Of a stretch of 64,000 nucleotides of DNA, positions 44,833 to 57,899 are shown one piece after another. Numbering within the stretch: position 1 is the stretch's first letter; each line of letters starts with the position of its first letter. Made by a program: the position numbers and the translations under genes. Below the pieces are notes generated by a model. It had not been told where the DNA came from, did no database searches, and worked only from the letters and a program-made list of their open reading frames with translations. Location: contig JAQGDQ010000078.1 in the NCBI GenBank assembly GCA_030141605.1, positions 372,001-436,000 of the forward strand. Reading direction: 5' to 3'. This stretch comes from Tubiluchus corallicola. Lineage: Eukaryota; Priapulida; Priapulimorpha; Priapulimorphida; Tubiluchidae.

Positions 44833-44866
44833 ATGGGTTGGATGCGGGTTGCAATTCTCATTGGTG
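44833..44866 (+). CDS. Orphan first coding exon with signal-peptide start
   Basis: ATGGGTTGGATGCGGGTTGC opens eleven codons (MGWMRVAILIG) and ends exactly at a strong donor, G/gtgagt, in phase 1. A short basic-hydrophobic start spliced in phase 1 is what the other two receptor genes in the window show. No matching phase-1 acceptor exon was found to the right, so the remaining exons, if real, lie beyond long introns or outside the window. Confidence 0.3.
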
Positions 44867-45418
44867 GTGAGTAAATTGTAATTTAATTTACATATTGCGC
44901 TCGTTTCCGAGTGAATTCGCTCAGCTTCTTCGAAAACAACTTACGCGTAATGCGCTGAAGAAGTTACAATAATCGCTATAAAGTTATTTTGCAGTTTTAA
45001 TAATTAATATTTTAAGTTTTTAACTAGCCTTTAACAATGTTAATATTATAGTTTTAGACTTGAATTATGCGTACGGTAATTCTAGTATCTTTAAATAAAC
45101 GCTTATGAGTGCACTGACTGCCCCAGTTGCAATAATACAGTATTTACCACGTGAAAGGTTATTTTGACGAAAGTCGAGATTGATGATTGATCCAATGGAG
45201 TGCATCATAGTAATGTACAACTATTGCAGCGAATGGGCATTGCTAAGTGTTCACGTTGGCGTTCCGTAAATGAAATATCTGTTGGAAAAATGCTTTTGGT
45301 TCGTTTGCCTTACGGCTTCCAGCAATTTCTCAGACTGAAAAAAGTATGTAAACACGCGCAAAAAGGGGCCTTTAATAAAAAATTTTGTGTCTGATTGCAG
45401 GATAATCAAGACAGTGTC

Positions 45419-45521
45419 TTTACGGCGCGTTCAGACTAGCGAGTTTTCTTGCGGGTTTTCTCTCGCAGTAACTCTCAGCAAGTTTTGAACTGCGAGAAAA
45501 CTCGTTAGTCTCTCCCGTAAA
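45419..45521. mobile_element. Fold-back MITE with GCGCGTTCAGAC start
   Basis: The left arm tttacggcgcgttcagacta gcgagttttct pairs with the right arm, whose reverse complement reads tttacgggagagactaacga gttttct. The centre is a loop of about 40 bases. Its start resembles the arms of the element at 10354-10504. Confidence 0.6.
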
Positions 45522-45689
45522 AACAGTAATGAGCTAGATTTTGGTACTGCCACAACATTTAAAAATAATTACTATCATCAAGTTGGATTATGTTTGGGAC
45601 TGTCAAAACAACACAACTCCTAAAAATCAATTAATGTTGGTCAGGCTTATCATTCGTGATGAAACAAACTAAACTTGCACAACAACGAT

Positions 45690-45850
45690 TGTCATTATCT
45701 ACATGTAACTTAAAATAATCGAAGTTATTCAGACGAGGAACCATCGGTATTGTTTTCCTAATATTGGACGGCCGTGGAATTCAACTCACAACCTCCCACA
45801 CAGAAAGCAAGCATGCTACCTCAGAATTATTCCGACGTCACGTTATTTGT
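45690..45850 (-). mobile_element. tRNA-derived SINE relic
   Basis: The minus strand has ggtagcatgcttgctttctg, then gtgggaggttgtGAGTTGAATTCC, a one-off B box, followed by a body resembling that of other SINEs here. The A box is diverged and the ends are not clear. Confidence 0.4.
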
Positions 45851-46306
45851 AAAACATATTCACTACTGACAGACACTAGTTAACTTCCATTGTCTGCACT
45901 TTGGCGTCGAAAACCCACTAAAATGACATACGCATACGCGTTAAGCAGATTGCTTGTGAATTTGATCGTTTAAATGAAGTTGCTAATTAAATTTCTTAAT
46001 TAGAATCGATCTGTTTTGCCAAAGTTTTCACAGACAACAGCTTAGCGTTCTTAGAACAACGCTCTTGAGATTCGTCATGCAAAGCACAATCTTTTATTGC
46101 ATTTTAATATGTAATTATATTGATTTTGTTTACGTGGTCCCGGCTGACTGCATTTGAACAGCTTTAAGTAATGATTGACATTCTTGCGTATGCTGATGTG
46201 AGGCGTGTAGTTGAGTTCTAAGGTACGACCAGTGAATGCTAATTTTCAGATAACGCTAAATATAGGCCTATGCCGCTACAAATTTTTACAAAGTTAATAT
46301 TAACTC

Positions 46307-46685
46307 CAGGGCCGTCATGGACACGCTGGACAGTTGCCCGGGGCCCCACGAGCATAGGGGCCCCATGTTAATTTATGTATGTGACTTGCTTTCATACTAA
46401 ACCATAAATACTTATTATTATGTGACAATCTCCGTCTATATGGCTTTCAATTAAGTATCATTTATATGTTGAATTTTTGTGTTATTCATGACTCGTTATA
46501 GTGTTCAAACACTTGTGTTGATTAACCTTTGCTGTGCAGTTTTTTACTGGTTTTTAATGTTTAAACACTGATTTTGTTAGAAGTACCAATACAATAATTA
46601 TGGGTTTAATTTTATCGACCATTTGCATTTTTAGTCCTGTACCCTGCTTTGCCCAGTGGCCTATAATACTGTTAAAACAGCCCTG
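46307..46685. mobile_element. hAT-type MITE, CAGGGCCGTC family, copy 2, perfect 8-bp duplication
   Basis: The left end CAGGGCCGTCATGGACACG and the right end ...ttaaaacagCCCTG are inverted repeats. The 8 bases attaactc flank both sides (46299-46306, 46686-46693). The interior matches the copy at 20553-20834 (gttgcccggggc, atacaataa, ttaattttatcgaccattt, tttgccca.tggcctataat). No coding capacity. Confidence 0.92.
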
Positions 46686-46699
46686 ATTAACTCTCAACC

Positions 46700-49600
46700 G
46701 TTTAATCTACAGCCACAAAGAAAGACTGAAATTAGTCTGTTTATTTTTAAAATGCACCATTAGCACTAATACAAACTCTGCTAATGTTGAATTCCTTGAA
46801 TTCCATAGCGAGCGCAAGTCATGTACCCGTGCGGATAATTAATGGGCCGCATAATATCGATGGGGCTGTAATCGCATCGAAACACAAGAGAAAACAAATT
46901 TTATGCGTTTAAGCTTAAAAAAGTTGCCTCTGCAATAAACTAAACCAAAACAAGACACTGAATCAAGGGTCAGCCTTCTTACAGGATAAACAATATTTTG
47001 TAATTTTGAGGGTGTATAATGGCTGCAACTTCCAATGTTTAAACACAACTAGTCAGACAGACAAATTTTTTCTTGTTGATGTGATCAAGGTCCGATGTGG
47101 CGGTGCCATATTTCCTCTTCTACGTCAACTTTATAGTAACTTTTCTGCCGCCACACAAAATTTTTGGGAACGGAAGTATCGTGAAATCTTGTGATTTCAG
47201 ACTAAATGTCCTGTCACATATGTCTTTACAATGTATTTTTTTAGTAAACTCGTCTTAAGTTGGTTCGTCCATAGTTCTGATGTAGATTTACAGGAACTAG
47301 TTCCATAGTAACCCAAAATACCAGAAATGTGGCGCATTTCAGTGATTAGAACAAATAGAGTTGCGTACGTTGTAGGTCGAAACCTAATAAACATTGATAT
47401 GTCCGACACCGAACATCCAGAATCTTGAAAAATGGAAAATGACACGTTGAGCATAAAGCTAAATAGCCACTGTCAGTTCAGAAAATTTGTAAAGCCTTGT
47501 GCACATTTTAAACACATGAGGAACATACTGCTTATTATTAAGCACATCCTGTACCACATCTGTGTTTACGTTAAGATCTGTTTATAGAATAAAATACGCT
47601 GTTTCTAGTAGTTATTTACTAGAGAGAAAATTCATCAGTGCCAGTATAATTTCATACCCGTAGAAAAAAAATAGAAGAGCACCAAACTACCATTGTTCAT
47701 TCCCTGTTTCTGGCGGTTCTGTACATATAACTGGTAGTCAATTATTATCTGGTGGTAATGAGTCGACATTTTACTAGTGCTTCTGATGGAATTGCAATTG
47801 GTGGATCAAGTTTTTGCGTACATAGAACCTACTTCTTGTTCCTATATCCTACCCTCTCTTGTTCTTTTTGCATTGTTTCTATACTGATTGTAGGATTAGG
47901 CCTATAATCTTGCGGATCTTGTAAGGACTGGATGGTGCTTTGCCTGTCCTTGTTTCTAATGTTCTTGAGCAGAATTACATAATCTTTCCCTTCCCATTCA
48001 TCAGACATTAAACATACGTAGACATACAGAATTGCGCAAGGTCTAATAGCCGACTCAATCAATGTTAGCTGTTGCCTTCGATTTCTTAATGCATTTCCTT
48101 AGTCAAATAATTATTACAGTGCATTAATCATAAGATAATGTGCCAACAGTCCTCTCATTTGACACATTAGTCTTGTACATTTTGAATATCATATTGTTAA
48201 GGAAGAAGTGCATTTAGCATGTTAAACAACCAAAACTGACTCTGAGTCCATAAGACATTTACGGGCTTCATTGACAAGGAAAATAGTAGCTTAATGGATG
48301 AAGAAGTTAAACGAATAACAATGATTTTACACAGTCATGAACTAACTCTGAAATTTCAAGACAGGTTGTTTACAAATCAAAAGCTTTTAGAGAATTTATG
48401 TAAAACTGCATACATATCACAAATTCTTTTCCATCTCGTCTTATTAATTCTTTCACAAACAAATGGCTGAATGAAAGAATGACTGACTGACTGACTGACT
48501 GAATGGATGGATGTAAATGAATGAAGGAAGGAATGGATGGATGAATGAGTGAACGAGTGAGTGAGTGAATGAATGAGTTGATGATTGAAAAATGAATGAC
48601 TAATATTTAGTTTTAAACAAATGAATAAGGCTCTGCCATTTTAATGATAATGTGGCATCTGATATTATCGAGTTGCTGGTTGAATTTTGGATTTGTTTTT
48701 GATGCATGTTTGCATGCTAGTTGCATTATCAACAGTCATATAAATCCATTACACTAATGTATGGTGGCAATTTATTTTAGCTGAGTCTAGTTCATGTCTG
48801 GCTACATTTATGGCTTAGCTTAGCAGAATGACTAAATTTTCATTTTTTTTTGCAAAATGGCAAGCTAATTTTTCTGCGTTGCGTTACTGCTTGGCATGGT
48901 AATTCTAATAATGACATGCATTATAAAATGTATTAGCATGTCAACACAACTAGAGGAATCAGCCAGCTAACTGATAGACATTTATTTATTCATCCATTTA
49001 ATACATTCTCTATTTTCAAAGCTTAATAAACTGTTTCATTAGCTAATATAAATCATATTATAGAATCATATAATATAATAGAGTAGGAACTCGTCCACAG
49101 TAAATGAATACAAACTGTTTATTTTCGTATTTACTAAGCATGCATGTTATACAAAACATTATTTTTATTAAGATTATTAAGTAAGTGTTTCATATTTGCG
49201 ATAATTTTAGCAATTGAGTATAACACAATGGATCTTTATTTCCTACTAAAATTCCAGTAATTTCATGTGTGAAGCCCTAAAGAGCTGCTTTTATTTAGTA
49301 TCTAAACTTTAATACAGGAGCTGCCCGAAATTCTGTGTATCATCGTGAAAATATCAAAACACCCTAATCTATTCAACCTCTACAATTGGTTTCAACAAAA
49401 CGTAACGTTTACAGTAGCAACTGCAATAATTGTAATCTTTTAAGTAGCTTATTGTAGAAAATTCCAAACAATCTAACATCCACAATTTTTGTGTATGCGC
49501 ATCTAGCTTTAGGCTCATTTTCCCTTGAGCTTATATCGTTTGTACAGCGAAGCTTAGATGAGTTAAAATATCAGAAATCCATGCGTGCATTCGTTAGCTG

Positions 49601-51444
49601 TGGAGCAATTTTGCTTGTCACGGAAATCACTCTCAAAGCCAGTCTGCATGTATAACTATTATTGATTACGTGCACTAAGGCTCTGTTTCAAATTAGTAGA
49701 ATTGTGCATTGTGAATTGAAGCCATAGCAGTTTTCCAAGCAACGAGCTGCCTCTCTGTGAAAAGACGGTCATAAATGCTCATAAATTTAATAATATTGCT
49801 ATCTAAGCATTGAGTCGTCCTGTGTTTAATTAATAAGTAAATAATTGAGGGATCACTCTTTAATCGTCTTTTGTAGTAATAATAGGCTGAACTTGAATTA
49901 GTAAAAGCGAAGCCGGTATGCAGTGGAGTGTTTGTGAGCTCTCGTTTTTCGCAGTGTGCTTCGTAAGTCCTGAGTCTCGTCAGTCACAACAATCCTAGAA
50001 AGACGTCCACGAACTGTCCCACTTCCATTAAACAAATCCCTCGCATAAGTATAGAGTGTCTCGATGAGCCAAAATTGTTTTTATGTCGATATCTGTTCCC
50101 AAAACTGATTAATAATCACGGTTTCAGGAAAACTAATTACAGGGGCCAAATTAGAAACACTTAACTAATACCTTGGGAAAATTTAAGTTAGCGTCTATTA
50201 ATGTGGTTCCGAATAAAGCGGCTTCGGTTTGAAAACCTGCGTTTATTCATTCATTATTCTTTGAAAAACAATAAATGCAATGTATTTTTATGTATGGTGT
50301 GAAAATTGTAAAATTTTGAAAAATTTCCGATTTTTTCTCCAAATCCTATGCATCAAGAAAGTTCATTTCACAGTAAAACGCAGGCTTTTTTCGCGCGTCC
50401 AGTTAGCTGCAGCTATTTTGCGAGTTGCCGGTTTGTAGCTGTCAATATGGGCAGGGAGGACGACGTAATATTTTTACTAACTACTAAATGTTTACTATTA
50501 TTACGATAATATTAATTACTGTCGCTGTTGGGTGCACCCAATTAACGAAACAAGACAGCACCATGATCACTTCACAATAGATTTTTGGTTTTCAGATCTT
50601 TGCATTTAACATGCACTAACTTGATATTTGGGTGGCGTAATGATATTGAGAGGTTAACCCACGCAAGCTAAACTTAGTGCGCATGTTTAAGTCTTGAATT
50701 ATTTATTTTATCTTTTAGTTGCAATATCAAAGAAAGTATAATGGTGTTGCCTTATTTATGTGGATAATAAGTTAAATTATTTTACAATATTTTAAAAGTT
50801 TATAATTAAGCGTAACATGACAGGAACTACTGCTCCATCATACCAATAATAACTGAAAAATACTTCACCACTGTCTTATCGCAGTCGAAGGGTCATTAAG
50901 AGTATTTAAACATTTCTTTTCATTGAAAAATACGACTCTTCTGTACAACGAATCGTGCAGAACATTAGTTTTCAGACTGCAGCGCCCCCCCCCCCCCACG
51001 GAAAGACCAAAGATTAGCGTTCAATAATCACTGAACATTTGGATAAGTAATTTTTCAAATGTGAAATCGCTCTGCAGTAGGTAATTAATCTCAGAAGATT
51101 CTTGCGAGAGATTCCGCGGATTTGACTTGTGCGAGCAGAAAATATTAAGCTGAACGCAGTTTGTTAAACTGCTTATCCGGCCTGTGTTAGCAGGCTTCCC
51201 AACTTAATGAGTTTGTAGAATTCACTGTTACATTAAGACACACAAAGATTTTGATTTAACGCTTTATTTCGAATCAAAATTCATATTTATAAGCATAAAT
51301 AAAAATAGAAAAGAGAGAGGGACTGAGTGAGTGAGAGAGCGCGCGCGCGAGAGAGAGAGAGTTCTGCTCCCAAGTCTCTCTGGTCATTGTCAAGCCATCT
51401 AGACAAAAATATTTTTTAATTTTGTAGCATATTTTATAGTGAGT

Positions 51445-51508
<64 letters not shown>

Positions 51509-52100
51509 TGAGGGAGAGTGAGAGTGATAGAGAGGGAGGAAGAGAGAGATCTATTCCCAAGTCTGGCTGGGGATTGTCACGCCATGTAAACAAAAATATC
51601 ATTTAATTTTGTTTTATATATATGATTGCTTTGTAAAAAATTGGTTAGAATATTGTTTAAAATTCGCTATAACTTGGATCAAAAATAAGCACACAGATTG
51701 TCAAGAAATGATAGCAACCTAAACAGTATTTAAAAAGTCATCATAAGTAGATACAAATGTGTCTTTTAGTATTTTAATCATTACTATTTTTCATTTACAC
51801 TGTTTTTTCTTTCCTCTTCTTATTGCCAGAAATAAAAAAGAGTTTCCACTGTTTTTTTATATCCTACAGAGTACAAATAACGGTAGTACTAGATGTTAAA
51901 ATAAATGCTCTTTCCCCAAAATTAAATAATCTTTCTCGTTTTTTCAGGTTTTTACCTACTCATTTCAGTTTCTTCTGGTCAGAGGGAAGGAGTCTATTCA
52001 TGAATTCTATCCCATTAACTTACTTCGAACAATAGGTTATGTTGAAAGAGATTCTACTATAGTAACATAATTAAACAACTTTATATTAAAAGTATAAAAA
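46700..52100. other. Gene-poor stretch with simple repeats
   Basis: No exon set could be assembled. Minus-strand frames 47197-47454 (85 codons) and 47829-48062 (77 codons; DEWEGKDYVILLKNIRNK) have somewhat protein-like composition, but no recognised domain and no clear splice partners. Simple repeats: ACTG/GAATG runs at 48478-48590 and a poly-C run at 50983-50998. Confidence 0.4.
51305..51550. repeat. (GA)n microsatellite, two blocks
   Basis: GA-rich tracts at 51305-51362 and 51441-51550, separated by a unique stretch. The motif ctctggtcattgtcaagccat after the first resembles tctggctggggattgtcacgccat after the second, so the block looks like a segmental duplication around the repeat. Confidence 0.85.
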
Positions 52101-52198
52101 TGCCCAACACAGAGGGCTTCGACAAATCTATGCCACTCTTCTTCTTCTTTTTCTGCTGCTCTAAACATTTATTGTAGACATAAAGCCTCTATCCTTTA

Positions 52199-52477
52199 TT
52201 AGTGCACTCCAGTGTTTCCTATCTGCAGCAAACTTTGGAAGTCCTGTGGTGCTATTATTGGGTTTGGTCTCAGCTGTTGTAAATCTTTATTAATTGTTGA
52301 TATCCAAGTTGTTTTTTGTTTGAATGGAAGTGGTTTAGTAGGTTTCAGTGCCTCGTTTAATGCTAATCTTACTGGTGTTGTTTCTTTATTAGTGATAATT
52401 TTTGCCACTACTCTGCCCAAAAAACAAAATGCAGTAACGAAAATCTTCTCCGTCCAACAAACCATGACAAAGGACAA
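52199..52477 (-). pseudogene. LINE ORF2 C-terminal relic
   Basis: The minus strand encodes TTPVRLALNEALKPTKPLP, then QKTTWISTINKDLQQLRPN and LQ.LLQI. It is the same polyprotein end as at 17942-18148 (ALKP..SPRG...KSIWI..TNKDVQQLQPN). No upstream reverse transcriptase is attached. Confidence 0.65.
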
Positions 52478-52595
52478 AAGGACAAAGACACTTACTTACA
52501 GTCACTGGGACAACAGACAACATTAGCCACTCTTAACAAACACAACAACACTGCGACGCCACAAATATAACAGAAATAAAAACTATTTGCGCCAA

Positions 52596-52678
52596 TACGG
52601 GTGGTCGTGAGATTCGAACTCGGGCTGCAAACAGAGAAACACCCACAGTCCGTTACGTTAACCACTCGGTCACCCGTA
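52596..52678 (-). tRNA. Class-II tRNA-like pseudogene or SINE head
   Basis: On the minus strand, TACGGGTG at the 5' end pairs perfectly with CACCCGTA at the 3' end over 8 bases. TGACCGAGTGG (A box) and GAGTTCGAATCTC (B box) are well kept, and a variable-arm hairpin CTGTTTGCAG is present; the length is 83 nt, as in tRNA-Ser/Leu. The anticodon stem does not pair properly and the T stem holds only three pairs with extra bases before the acceptor. It is therefore not a working tRNA; a SINE head or decayed tRNA is more likely. Confidence 0.55.
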
Positions 52679-53114
52679 CTGACAAAATGAGTGAATGGGC
52701 ACAACTTACACTATAAAGCTCCACAGAAATAGAAATATGCAACAGTGTTATAAGATTTACTTCTTCCAAAGTTTCTGCGAGTTTTCCTAGTTGATTCAAC
52801 TTGTCCTACCTGCTCAGTCCTGCCGTATGACTGAGCGATAAGTTGGTGCTTCTGAAGAAACTCTACTTTTAAACAGTCATTCGTAATCAATAAAATATCG
52901 TTATATTCATCGTTACACATTGTTGTCACCGCTAATGGAATTGCCACCATCGTCGTCATCATCTTCAGCATTATCATCATAGTTATCGTCAATATCGTTG
53001 TTGTCGTCTCTTACATGATCACGTCGTCACTAGAACAGGCAGCCATTTCCATCTTCCCCGCTGGCGTATGTAAAATCTTCAGCAGTGTTTTGCTATTCCT
53101 GGAACTTCGTCTCA

Positions 53115-53235
53115 TCATTTCTGCAGAAGCTCGACTTTAGCGTACAAATCGCAATCCTCCAGCAAACTGTCCTGTTCCATTATCCTCTTAAATGCATGGC
53201 TTGCGTCTGCTCTTTCAAACTCGAAGACGACATTG
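53115..53235 (-). CDS. Possible terminal exon of an unrecognised minus-strand gene
   Basis: After an acceptor-like ctaatcgatcag (right edge 53236), one base plus 39 codons run to two stops (TGA at 53117-53115, then TGA again). The product, NVVFEFERADASHAFKRIME and then QDSLLEDCDLYAKVELLQK, has balanced composition and a higher GC content than its surroundings, unlike chance frames here. I do not recognise it and found no upstream exon. The opposite strand is also open in this stretch (53085-53324), so the strand is not certain. Confidence 0.25.
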
Positions 53236-53339
53236 CTGATCGATTAGACGTGAGAACGTCGCATCTCCGTCAGTTTCAACAATCAACCCGGCCAAGCCGT
53301 GTTGACATTATTCAGAACAGCTAACTGGCTTCACGGTAT

Positions 53340-56300
53340 GATGCGATCAAATCACAGAAAATGCCGTTACTAAAATACCAGAATATGAGAAGGGAAGGTA
53401 AAAAGGCGTCTCATGTTTCTTTTTTATACAAATCAGGCCGAATCTACAAATGAGAAACGAAGATATGAATTCTAGTACAGAAACAAGAGCTTATAACTGA
53501 TTTGATAAATATAATAGAAGACATTTGTTGATATTCTTCTTGAATTGAGTGAAGATGTAGTTTTAAGGAAAATAATACTCTGGTAAAGAATTTCGTAAAT
53601 ATGAAGCTCGGAAGAAAAAACTGGATTAATGACGAGGAAAAAATATGCTGATGACTCTAGATGATGTAGATGACTATATTACCCGTCATCGTTAATTGTT
53701 ATACCTACATCAGTAGCAATCTTAAATAATTAAATCCTCGTAACATCTCCTCCGTATAAACCGAGATTCAGCAGTACTCGATGATACGAATCGTTATAAA
53801 TAATTTTACCTGATTGTGGCGAGGCTGGAATCGTAATTCATTTTTTAAGAGTTATTCTCTGAGTTGTTGCACTGGGACGCAAGTAATGCACAGAAATTTC
53901 CCCAAGGTTTTACAATTAATTGGCTGTAATTGTGCGCATGCGTTGCACTTGTGTGTCTTTAGTGAAATCGAGGCACGATATTCCAACTACAGTAGAATCA
54001 AATTACGTAGGGGTATCTAATGTTAAATCAAAACGAAAGTTTTTTGTTTAAATACTTGATTGACACTAGACTAGTCCGTTTCCGTTATGTAAGTCCTCGT
54101 AATAAACTCCTTTACCTTCCATGCTTCAGATTAGAGTCATTAGCAATCTACAAGGTTTCTCTAACGAAAAAGATTTTATGGATGCAACGTTTATAGATGC
54201 GTGTTTATTAACAATGTGCAGGTGCAACTTCCTATAGCAGTAGTAGTAGTTTTGTTGAAAATTTTTGTTTGCCTCTGAAGACTAATTGTCATAATATAAG
54301 TGATAAAGATAGACACCTAGTGTTAATTAAGGCAAAACATAATATTTGTAACAAACTTTACTTCACTTACGTTCTTGCTGGATGTTGAGTGTTGCTAAAA
54401 GTGTATAACTGAGTTAGCCGAACTTTGGTGGGCATAACAAAAGGCTTTTTGTTTCATTGGGGCACCACCCCTATTAATATCACGAAAATTGGCTGGCTGA
54501 TTGTCTAGTTAAACTTTGCTCACAAATTTTTTTAGCGACTGGAGAAGAACCAGTACATCAGGAATTTAGTGATAATGAATTATTTAATACAGCTAGTTAG
54601 TAATTTGGTGGCTATATATATATACTGTCATGTTAATCGGATGGTGCTGATTCGCTAGTTCACATTGCTTTATAATAAAACGTTAGAAAAAAGAAAGAAA
54701 CAGATTATTTTTATAAAATAAACATGTCAGTATCATCTCTGCTCCATACTAGTTCTACGGAACAGGTGCTGAGATGTTAATCGCACCTGTCCGTCAGCCA
54801 GTTAAACAGAGGAGGTCATTCCATACCAATTATTTATAGCTGCTAAGCAATGGCTTCGTAATGGATCGAACCATCAAAATGTGGGAGTAAGGGTGAATAC
54901 AAATGACTCTTCGCCGTCGTAACAATGCATATATAGGTCTATGCATCGGCTACAACCGTGGAACTTATACATAAAGGGAAAATGATGTACACAGTATACT
55001 GAGTTTTCATGGTTTCTTTTCAATTGTCTTTCGTGTGTATAGTCAACTTAGCGAGCATAACCATGACTAGCTTTTTAACTTTTCTTCGTCGATTTGAATT
55101 ATCAGCATTCGGAAAACTTTGATTACCAAGAAAACACTTTTGTCAGAAACAGCTTTCTGAGTACAATTAATTGTTTAGCTATTTACTGTAAGATGCGTTG
55201 CAGACGTGATAGGCTATGTATAAAAATTGGTTACTTAGTAAACGTAAACTATTAATTCACTAATTAGTCATAAAGTGATTCTTCACTTCCTCTTAAATGG
55301 TTTTTTCCAAGATGGAACTATATAGGCTTGTGCGGGGAATTTCTACCAGGAAAACAGCTATAATGTGATGCAGAAATTATAACTGTTTTTCCTATTTATC
55401 TGTGCACAGTAGCTGGTTATCTAAAATGTAACATGTAAAATGCCAGACTAACTGAACTAAAATGCTATTTATTTGCACTAAAATCTAAACTGTGTGTAAA
55501 CACTCATAATGTGACGTCTAACATATTTTGTCATCATGTAATTTTAGCCATGACGAACTAAGTGCAAAAAGTTTAAATTTTTGTGTTTATCGTTTTATTT
55601 TTCACAGCTAGGAGCATCGTGTGGATTTGACAAACAAGACTAAAATGAACTAAAATCGTGACACTCTAGCTTCATTAACCCACTTTCGAGACTTAATCCT
55701 TAGAGAAAACGGGCAAAATAAATAAATAAATAACAATTTTCAGTCTAATTGCTTTAAAGCCATAAAAACAAAACCGCCAGAAAGAACCATTCGACATGCT
55801 GCTGAGTTAACTTATTTAATCCAGGGAAGTTCTCAACAACTGTGTGGAACGTATTGCCTTTTGTAATTTTGGCTACATTATAATGCTTGTGTTGGTTCTT
55901 TCCAAAAATAAAATTAATATCTTTGTACGATATTGTAAAGTATATCATTGTACTTATTTTTTATTTAAAGGATAACTATACTGCTGCACTTGTAGATCTT
56001 TAAGCTTGCCAGCACAAAAGCTACTACACATGAGTCAAAAAACATTTTTAAAGATTGCGTAGAGCGTTACAGAAATGTACAAAAAATCGAATTTCTGATG
56101 ACGTTGCCTCAACAATAGTTTTTGGATGTCTTTCCCGGAGTTAATTTGCGTAGGTAAATGTGCTTTGGAGCAACTCCATCACAACATCGCTATTTTCATC
56201 CCCGCATTATTTCCCCAGGGTACCATATCAATGGCTTCCATACTGCGCTGCACATTCATTTCATATCAGTTAACTCTTATATGCGTAATTGAATTGCGCT

Positions 56301-56590
56301 ACTGCGTGATGTTGTCTGGAGTGGAAAATCGACAAAACACGTAACCATGCATCAACTGAGCGGTTTTGTCAATCAACAACTCTCTTTATCTTTAGCAAAA
56401 ATGAATTAATTATTGGTTATGACTTATGAGTTCGTCCCTTTATCTTTAACAAAAAATGCCAAGCTCAGATTAATAATTATCTTGATTGTTCTGAATTTCG
56501 TCCAAATTTTACTGTATATGTATTGCTGAATACAAATTAGCAAATGCATTTCCCTAACAAAATCTTTAACATTGTCATATTTATAAAACC
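53340..56590. other. Intergenic, no gene seen
   Basis: AT-rich, no splice-supported exon and no recognised domain on either strand. Confidence 0.35.
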
Positions 56591-56594
56591 GATT

Positions 56595-56800
56595 GTATTA
56601 TCTAATCTGATCCGATCTGATCTGATCTGATCTGAGCCAATCTAATCCAATCAAACCAAAACCACTCCAATCCAATCTAATCTGTTCTAGTCGATTATAT
56701 CTAATTCTAGTCCTATATATTACGTAATCCACTATAGATTAATTAAATTAAATTACATTTAATTTACTTTAATTTAATTTAATTTAATTTAATTTATTTC
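56595..56800. repeat. Compound pentanucleotide repeats (TGATC / CCAAT, then AATTT)
   Basis: Runs of tctgatctgatctga are followed by aatccaatc/aaccaatcc variants, then by a block of (taattt)n-like repeats at 56735-56800. A short ccaatccaatcc echo lies at 57208-57220. Confidence 0.75.
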
Positions 56801-57170
56801 ACATCACATACGAACAATAAAAACAAATGTTTACATAAAAATTCATCAAATCAATAATGTGGAGGAGACGCTCAGAGGCAATTTTACCTATTTATAAGGT
56901 AAATCTATAAAAAAGTAAAAACCTACTTTAAGTCCACAGCATGTAATCTAGTTTTAAAAAGTGTTGTGCTGTTACAAGTGGAAATCCATTTACTTGTACG
57001 GTTAAGCTATTCCAGACAGGGACAACCCTATAGCATATAATATAATATTATATATATATATATATATAATAGTTGTGGTGCATACTTATAAATCATGAAA
57101 TGATGACTAGAAGCAAAATAAACATTGACGACCAAATACTGTTTCTTAGAGAACTTAGAGAACAGGTATA

Positions 57171-57870
57171 GGCTTAAAGCACAAGAAAACTCCCCACTTG
57201 CATAATCCAATCCAATCCAAGCTAACAAGATTGTTAGTTTAAAAAATTCGTCTCAAATATTTATACCACTTACATATTGGGTTTTTGCATGCAGGACTTG
57301 CATCGGCCGTAACGCTGTATAAAACGTGTAAATTTAAACTCCCGCGATGACCGTTAGATGCAAACATTTTGATGGCAGGTCGTTTGAAACAAGTTTAGAT
57401 AACATTGAGTGAAGTTCGAAAAAATAGTCAGAGCATTCATAGCATACATATTGCTAAGTAAAATTTTGAGTACGTTTTTGGCTGTGAGTGGCGCACCCTA
57501 AGTAAAATTTCGAGTACGTTTTTGGCTGTGAGTCAGCGACATTTTACCAATTAGCACAAACATTTTAAATTATTATTTCTGGTTACATGAGTCTTTCCAG
57601 CAGGTAAACGAAATACTAAGTAATATGACTTTGCTTGGAAAGATTTTTGGGATATAATTTAACATTGTCTTTTCTTCCCCTGATTTACGTTTGCGTGGTG
57701 ACGTCATGTAATGGCTCGGTCGGAGCAGTATTGTGGGACACCTAAAATGAAAACAAACAAAAAATCCTTTCAACGCGAGTACGATATGCGTGTAAAATTG
57801 CTACAAAGTAATATAATGTTTTAGGGCGATTTTTCTGAAACCTACTTCAAGTACCCCTTTTCTTATCCTT
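57171..57870 (+). repeat. Dispersed repeat family, copy C
   Basis: Matches copy B in reverse complement: taaagcacaagaaaac, gtataaaacgtgtaaattt, actcccgcgatgaccgttag, gatggcaggtcgtttgaaac, attttaccaattagcacaaa. It carries a short internal tandem duplication at about 57463-57530 (taaaatttcgagtacgtttt and ggctgtgagt, twice). Confidence 0.75.
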
Positions 57871-57899
57871 TAAGCTACTTGATAGGTATTCGCAACAGC

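Noticed and set aside
45225-45270. Candidate second exon for the start at 44833
   Set aside because: After the acceptor-like ctattgcag the required phase meets a stop after four codons.
47197-48062. Two minus-strand frames (85 and 77 codons) with fairly natural composition
   Set aside because: No recognisable domain and no consistent splice sites; kept only as a remark.
52596-52678. Functional tRNA-Ser/Leu
   Set aside because: Anticodon stem unpaired, T stem only partly paired and extra bases before the acceptor.
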